64,000 nt of DNA from Humibacter sp049446075 (GTDB taxonomy: Bacteria; Actinomycetota; Actinomycetes; Actinomycetales; Microbacteriaceae). The notes below the pieces were generated by a model. That model was not told the DNA's origin, ran no database searches, and was given only the letters and a program-made list of their open reading frames with translations. The stretch is from contig NZ_JBMSEB010000002.1 in the NCBI RefSeq assembly GCF_049446075.1, positions 248,001 through 312,000 of the forward strand, written 5' to 3'. Position 1 is the stretch's first letter. Each line of letters begins with the position of its first letter. A program made the translations under genes and the position numbers. Positions 60,113-64,000 of this stretch are shown here, one piece after another.

Positions 60113-60467
60113 CCCGGCGGCCGTCGGTGTCGCCGGACTTCTTCTTCGGTGCCTCGTCGAGGTCTGAAAGTTCCTTCTCGAGCCGGCGGATGCGTTCCTG
60201 CTGCCTGCGGTCGCGCTCCAGGTTCTTCAGGAACTCGGGATCGTCGTCGGGCGCGACGGGGCCTCGCCTGACGCGATCGCCGCGCCGCGGCCTGCCGATC
60301 ATGAACCACAGGACGCCGCCGATGATCGCGAAGACGACCACGATCGCGACCCACGCCGCTTTGGGGACTCCCCGAACGCGTTCGCGCTCCGCCAAGGCGC
60401 AGTCCACGATCGAATAGATATAGAACAGCGCGGCGATGACTCCGATGACGAGCCAGACGCGAACCAT
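60105..60467 (-). CDS. PLDc_N-domain membrane protein
   Basis: 120 residues: two membrane helices separated by SIVDCALAERERVRGVPKAAW, the phospholipase-D N-terminal (PLDc_N) pattern, and a charged C-terminal coiled region (QQERIRRLEKELSDLDEAPKKK). It has no catalytic domain. TAGCAT lies 6 nt before the ATG. Co-translated with menD; such proteins are common next to men genes. Confidence 0.88.
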   Translation of the reverse strand: MVRVWLVIGVIAALFYIYSIVDCALAERERVRGVPKAAWVAIVVVFAIIGGVLWFMIGRPRRGDRVRRGPVAPDDDPEFLKNLERDRRQQERIRRLEKELSDLDEAPKKKSGDTDGRRDG

Positions 60468-60616
60468 GGGGCCATGCTAGTCCGCGCACCTCCCGGCGGA
60501 CCTCGCCCGTGGCTGAGAGGTAGCGGTGCGTAGGTCCGACGCCCGGACGGCAGGTGCGTCGTCGCGGTGACCGTCTCACAGGCGCCTCACCGCGCCACTC
60601 TCCCTACACTTGAACG

Positions 60617-60916
60617 GTGAAACGCATACCGGCCTGGCTCACCTACACAGTGCTGCGGCTCTTGTTCATCGCCGTGCCGCTCGTGGTGCTCTTGCTGGTG
60701 CTGCCCTCTGATCTGTGGGTCATCTCAGCCGTTGCCGCGGTCGTCATCGGTTTCTGCCTGTCGTACCTGCTGCTGCGGGGCCCGCGGCAGGCCGTCTCGG
60801 ATCAACTCGCCGCGGCCCGCAGGCGCGAGCGCACAGAGGCAAAGCCCACCGTCGACGACCAGGTGGAGGACGCGGCGGTCGACGCGTCCGAGCGCGCTCC
60901 GCGAAAGCCCGAGTAG
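60617..60916 (+). CDS. DUF4229 membrane protein
   Basis: 99 residues, two membrane helices (VLRLLFIAVPLVVLLLVLP and VISAVAAVVIGFCLSYLLL) and a charged cytoplasmic tail. Matches DUF4229, found in actinobacteria near menaquinone genes; function unknown. TACACT lies 6 nt before the GTG. Confidence 0.88.
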   Translation: MKRIPAWLTYTVLRLLFIAVPLVVLLLVLPSDLWVISAVAAVVIGFCLSYLLLRGPRQAVSDQLAAARRRERTEAKPTVDDQVEDAAVDASERAPRKPE

Positions 60917-60994
60917 GCATCCGGGGCCTTGCGGAGGGCTATGGCTGCCGGGTGGCGCTGAGTCGGCCGCTTTCGCAGTACCGCGCAACCCGTT

Positions 60995-61051
60995 TTCAGG
61001 ACATGCCCGCCACCGTGGCGACTATGTGGACGGCGCCGAGCATGTCCTGAA
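60995..61051. terminator. Long bidirectional hairpin between convergent genes
   Basis: TTCAGGACATGC (60995-61006) pairs with GCATGTCCTGAA (61040-61051) over 12 bp, and a nested CGCCAC/GTGGCG hairpin lies within. It sits between the ends of the DUF4229 and SDR genes and can terminate both. Confidence 0.7.
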
Positions 61052-61079
61052 TACGTGCTGCGTTCTGCTGCGGCTGCGG

Positions 61080-61784
61080 CTAGCGCGCAGCGAATTCCGG
61101 ATAGAGCACCGGGATGGGCTGCGACAGACCCGCCTTCACCTGGCGGCTCGTCTCGTCGGCGAGCACCTCGAGTTCGCCTGCCTCCAGGCCGTCGTAGATC
61201 GCGGAGATGATGTCCGCTGGGTCCTCCTTGACGACGTTAAGGCCGGCCGTCATGGGCGTGTCCGTGTAGCCGAGGTGGGCGCCGAGTACCTGCGTACCCT
61301 GCCCTCGCAGCTCGAGACGCAGCGAGTTGGTCAGCGACCAGAACGCCGCTTTCGTTGCCGCGTACGCACCGCCACGGCCGAGCCAGCTGAGCGCGGAGTG
61401 CACGTCGACGAGCGCACCCCCGCCGTTGGCGGCGAGCACGGGCGCGAAGACCTGCGCCACCTCCAGAGCGCCGAACACGTTGGTGTCGAACATGCGGCGG
61501 ATGTCGTCGAGCGAGCTCCCGAGGAGAGGCCCACCTCCCCCGATCCCGGCGTTGTTGATCACGATCGTCGTGTCGCTCGCGCGCTCGGCCGCCTGGCGGA
61601 TGGACGACGCCGAGGTCACGTCGAGTGGGAGGGGCACAATTCGCTCGTCGTCCCAGTTTCGCGGCGAGCGAGCCGTCGCATAAACGCGCTGGGCGCCGCG
61701 CGCGAGCGCCTGGGTGACGAACTCGATGCCGAGCCCGCCGTTCGCGCCGGTGACGAGCACTACTGCGTTGTCGAGGGATGTCAT
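61080..61784 (-). CDS. Short-chain dehydrogenase/reductase
   Basis: 234 residues with TGANGGLG, NNAG (INNAGIGGGGP), a catalytic Ser (VHSALSWLG) and YAATKAA. A classical SDR of unknown substrate. The ATG at 61784 has AAAGGA upstream. It lies 23 bp behind the MFS gene and is probably in the same operon, divergent from the HxlR regulator. Confidence 0.92.
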   Translation of the reverse strand: MTSLDNAVVLVTGANGGLGIEFVTQALARGAQRVYATARSPRNWDDERIVPLPLDVTSASSIRQAAERASDTTIVINNAGIGGGGPLLGSSLDDIRRMFDTNVFGALEVAQVFAPVLAANGGGALVDVHSALSWLGRGGAYAATKAAFWSLTNSLRLELRGQGTQVLGAHLGYTDTPMTAGLNVVKEDPADIISAIYDGLEAGELEVLADETSRQVKAGLSQPIPVLYPEFAAR

Positions 61785-61807
61785 GGGTTTTCCTTTCGAA
61801 GGGGGGG

Positions 61808-63016
61808 TCAGGAGAGGGGGACGGGAGCGGTCGCGGAGCGGCGCCGCGTGCCCACGTTGGCCGTGACGGCGGTGGCGATCCCGAGCACGACGAGCACGAC
61901 GGCCGCGAGTTCCATCGCGACGAGCAGACCGAGATTCGTCGCGATAGAGCCGAGCACGAGGGCTACAGCAGCTTGGACGAGATAGCCGACCGTGAACGCG
62001 GCCGAGATGACGGCGGCCCGGTGATGCGCAGGTGCGGTCGCGGTGATGATGCCGAGACCGCCCGCGTACATGAGGCTGTAGCCTCCGCCCGTGAGCACCG
62101 AGGCCACGAGGAACATCGGCATCGAGTGCCCGAGTCCCGAGATCACAAGGGAGCCCATCCCGGCCAGGAGCGCGACCGGACCGAGGCCGAGCGCAACGCG
62201 GGGCGGGACTCGCCGAGCTGCGATTGCCACTACACCGATCACGACGGCGGAGATCGCGATCACCGTTCCGTTCAGCAACGCGTTCGAGGACCGCAGCAGG
62301 TCGGCCGCGACTTGCGCGCCAAGGGCGAGGAACACGGATCCGACCGCGTAGGCCGTCGAGACACCGAGTGCCCCGGCGGTGAACGCAAGGCGCACCCCTG
62401 CAGGGACGCGGGGCACTCGTGGGCGCCAGGACGGGGCCTGGGCGTCCCGGACGCGTGGCAGGAACGTGGCGCAGGCACCGACCGCCAAGATCACGACGAG
62501 CAGCACCCAGAACGTGAGATGCAACGGCTGCGGTGCGTACTGCACGAGGCCGCCACCGACGACCGTGGCAAGCGCGAGGCCGGCGGCCGTGGCAGCGGTC
62601 ATCGTCGAGCTTGCGCGCGGCGCTCGCTGCGGGCCACCGAACTCGATCATCGCCGCGGCTGCTGGGCCAAGTGACAGCCCGACGCCCACGCCCATGAGCG
62701 CGCGGCCGATGAGCACCTCGGGCAACCCAGTGGCCAGACCGAAGGTCAGCGTGCCGAGTGCCAGTGCCCCGAGCCCGAGCAGAATGGCGAATCGACGGCC
62801 ACGACTGTCGGAGAGGTTGCCGAAGACCAGAAGCACCGGAATCAGCACGATCGGATAGATCGCGAAGATGAGCGTGCTCGTCGCCGCGCTGAGACCCCAC
62901 AGCCGCTCGTACAGCGGGTACACGATCGTCGGGGCCCCGCTGGCCCACAGCGCGAGACCTGCGACGGCAGCGGCGGTCCAGAAGGAAGCGCGGGGCGAGA
63001 GCGTGGGCATGTCCAC
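61808..63016 (-). CDS. MFS transporter
   Basis: 402 residues with twelve membrane helices. The loop GNLSDSRGRRFAILLG between helices 2 and 3 and LIGRALMGVGVGLSLGP in helix 4 are MFS signatures of drug-efflux type. Together with the SDR gene and the divergent HxlR regulator, the unit looks like an inducible efflux/detoxification cassette. Confidence 0.93.
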   Translation of the reverse strand: MDMPTLSPRASFWTAAAVAGLALWASGAPTIVYPLYERLWGLSAATSTLIFAIYPIVLIPVLLVFGNLSDSRGRRFAILLGLGALALGTLTFGLATGLPEVLIGRALMGVGVGLSLGPAAAAMIEFGGPQRAPRASSTMTAATAAGLALATVVGGGLVQYAPQPLHLTFWVLLVVILAVGACATFLPRVRDAQAPSWRPRVPRVPAGVRLAFTAGALGVSTAYAVGSVFLALGAQVAADLLRSSNALLNGTVIAISAVVIGVVAIAARRVPPRVALGLGPVALLAGMGSLVISGLGHSMPMFLVASVLTGGGYSLMYAGGLGIITATAPAHHRAAVISAAFTVGYLVQAAVALVLGSIATNLGLLVAMELAAVVLVVLGIATAVTANVGTRRRSATAPVPLS

Positions 63017-63045
63017 GACGCTAGCGCATCTGGATAGGAAATACC

Positions 63046-63065
63046 GACTCAGCTAGGATTGAGTC
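63046..63065 (+). promoter_or_regulatory. HxlR promoter with inverted repeat
   Basis: GACTCA (63046-63051) and TGAGTC (63060-63065) flank TAGGAT (63054-63059), a -10 that lies 6 nt before the ATG. Repressor binding here would block the leaderless start. Confidence 0.65.
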
Positions 63066-63530
63066 ATGAAGTCGTTGTCTCCGGTCAACCAGCGGTGCGG
63101 CATCGCCCGTTCCCTCGACGTGCTCGGCGAGAAGTGGACGCTGCTCGTCGTGCGCGACGTACGCCTGGGCTTCACGCGATTCCGGGACATCCGCGAACGG
63201 CTCGGGATCACGCCGGACGTACTCGCCGACCGGCTCGCCAAGCTGGTGGACCTCGGCGTGCTCGAGCGGCAGGCCTATCGCGACGATGGGGCCCGCACGC
63301 GTGACGAATACGTTCTCACCGCTTCCGGCGAAGAGCTCGCGCCTGTGCTCGCAGCCCTGCAGGCGTGGGGGAATCGACACCTGCCGAACGGGATGGAGCC
63401 GGCGTCGCGTTACGTGGCGGCGGACACACGTGAACCGCTGCACATCGCCTTCGTCGATTCCAACGGCTGCGAGCGCGACCTGGACCGCATCGACGTCGAG
63501 TTGCTGCCGCTGGCCCGCTCCGCGTCCTAG
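63066..63530 (+). CDS. HxlR-family transcriptional regulator
   Basis: 154 residues. The HxlR fold is clear: RCGIARSLDVLGEKWTLLVVRDVRLGFTRFRDIRERLGI, a recognition helix PDVLADRLAKLVDLGVLER and a beta-wing DEYVLTASG. Cys10 near the N-terminus is the conserved sensing residue of the family. Likely controls the divergent MFS/SDR genes. Confidence 0.93.
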   Translation: MKSLSPVNQRCGIARSLDVLGEKWTLLVVRDVRLGFTRFRDIRERLGITPDVLADRLAKLVDLGVLERQAYRDDGARTRDEYVLTASGEELAPVLAALQAWGNRHLPNGMEPASRYVAADTREPLHIAFVDSNGCERDLDRIDVELLPLARSAS

Positions 63531-63562
63531 ATCTGCTTCAACGGGCCTGCGAGGGTTTCAGC

Positions 63563-63796
63563 GCAACACGCTCCGCAATGCGGCGTGCACGCCGCCGAAC
63601 GCAACCACCCACCTAGCCAACCGCGGTGCGCCGCCGCTCGCGCGGCGCCCCATTGCACCAAATCTCTCGGAGCCCAAAGACCGGCGCAACCCAACCACGA
63701 GCCGTCCGCAACACGCTCCACAAGGCGGCGGCGTGTACGCCGCCGAACGCGACCACCCACCTAGCCAACCGCGGTGCGCCGCCGCTCGCGCGGCGC
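63563..63796. repeat. Two copies of an about 87-bp direct repeat
   Basis: Copies at 63563-63648 and 63708-63796 share most of their bases, including CACCCACCTAGCCAACCGCG and a GCGCCGCCGCTCGCGCGGCGC-type hairpin at the end. The second copy has a 3-bp insertion. They fill the space between the HxlR gene and the last gene; no coding sequence is seen there. Confidence 0.75.
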
Positions 63797-63804
63797 ACAA
63801 ATGA

Positions 63805-64000
63805 TCACAGTGGCGACCAAGCGAGCGCTGCACCGAGGAAGGCGGCGTAACCCAGTGCGCTGAACGACGTCAGCTGCAGCGCGATGATGAGTTCGCGTGG
63901 CGTGCGGGCGAACAGCGTGATGACGATGGCGGGCAGCGCGGCGATGAGCGTGAAGAAGCCCAGCCATCCGAGTGTGTACAGGAGGCTGATCACGGCCAGA
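63805..64000 (-). CDS. Membrane protein C-terminus (5' end outside window)
   Basis: The frame is open to the window edge. At least 65 residues with two membrane helices (TLGWLGFFTLIAALPAIVITLFA and LQLTSFSALGYAAFLGAALAW). A GTG at 63993 could be a start, but the upstream codons in frame are also hydrophobic, so the gene probably begins outside. No family recognised. Confidence 0.55.
   Translation of the reverse strand, partial: LAVISLLYTLGWLGFFTLIAALPAIVITLFARTPRELIIALQLTSFSALGYAAFLGAALAWSPL

Noticed and set aside
58901..60271. 456-codon frame opposite menD
   Set aside because: Antisense shadow; menD motifs are complete on the other strand.
61080..62948. Single 622-codon frame joining SDR and MFS regions
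   Set aside because: Only the SDR part has homology; the rest is an Arg-rich shadow of the MFS gene, and the SDR has its own start with Shine-Dalgarno at 61784.

Overview
This 64 kb window is high-GC and densely coded on both strands, and reads as the chromosome of an actinobacterium. Menaquinone genes, actinobacterial small families (DUF6504, DUF3467, DUF4229, DUF6153, DUF305, a DUF7882-like protein), many apparently leaderless genes and a SipW/TasA-like surface cluster together point to the Microbacteriaceae. That family-level placement is an inference; no rRNA gene or ribosomal protein is present to confirm it.

Layout. 1-24.8 kb is an accessory region of mostly single genes and regulator/target pairs: a large surface protein cut by the window edge; ArsR/DUF2071; APH-like kinase; VOC protein with a divergent MarR; EamA exporter; DUF305/DUF6153; NAD-dependent epimerase with a divergent MarR; G5-domain protein; DapA-like lyase; MazEF-type toxin-antitoxin; membrane acyltransferase; secreted propeller protein with a divergent two-component system; SDR with a divergent XRE regulator; a PadR/permease-prefix operon; hydrolases; and a membrane protein/GntR pair. 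Many of these regulators have a visible palindrome at their own start.

25,070-39,173 is an integrated element of 14.1 kb in a tRNA-Met gene. It is bounded by 35-bp identical direct repeats (attL/attR) and has a tyrosine integrase beside the tRNA. Tandem 11-bp TGTGGGCAAAA repeats sit on both sides of the att core and look like integrase arm sites. The cargo is HigBA, a serine recombinase, a PH/SHOCT protein, a PIN-domain protein, an Abi_2/AbiF HEPN protein preceded by a short hairpin RNA, an MFS transporter, DUF4304, DUF805, unknown proteins, a DUF1648/SdpI pair and a secreted G1 glutamic peptidase. A roughly 20-bp imperfect repeat recurs just after the 3' end of successive cargo genes. No phage structural or conjugation genes are seen. 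The AbiF protein with its putative ncRNA is the most interesting system in the window.

39.2-64 kb is more core-like. It holds tRNA-Thr, an OhrR-like regulator, two divergent GH13 glycosidases under a LacI-type operator, an inositol-monophosphatase-family enzyme, panD, tRNA-Tyr, YajQ, an AlaX-like editing protein, a SipW signal peptidase with TasA-like and LAxTG proteins, and an FprA-like ferredoxin reductase. A respiratory-quinone block follows: polyprenyl synthase, menG, menF and menD, with a PPK2 kinase between. An MFS/SDR operon with a divergent HxlR regulator, a pair of repeats, and a protein cut by the window edge end the window.

Two general signals recur. Many genes have a TANNNT -10 box 6-8 nt before the start codon and no Shine-Dalgarno, implying leaderless mRNAs. 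Dispersed hairpin repeats lie at 46.7, 48.4, 52.6 and 63.6 kb.
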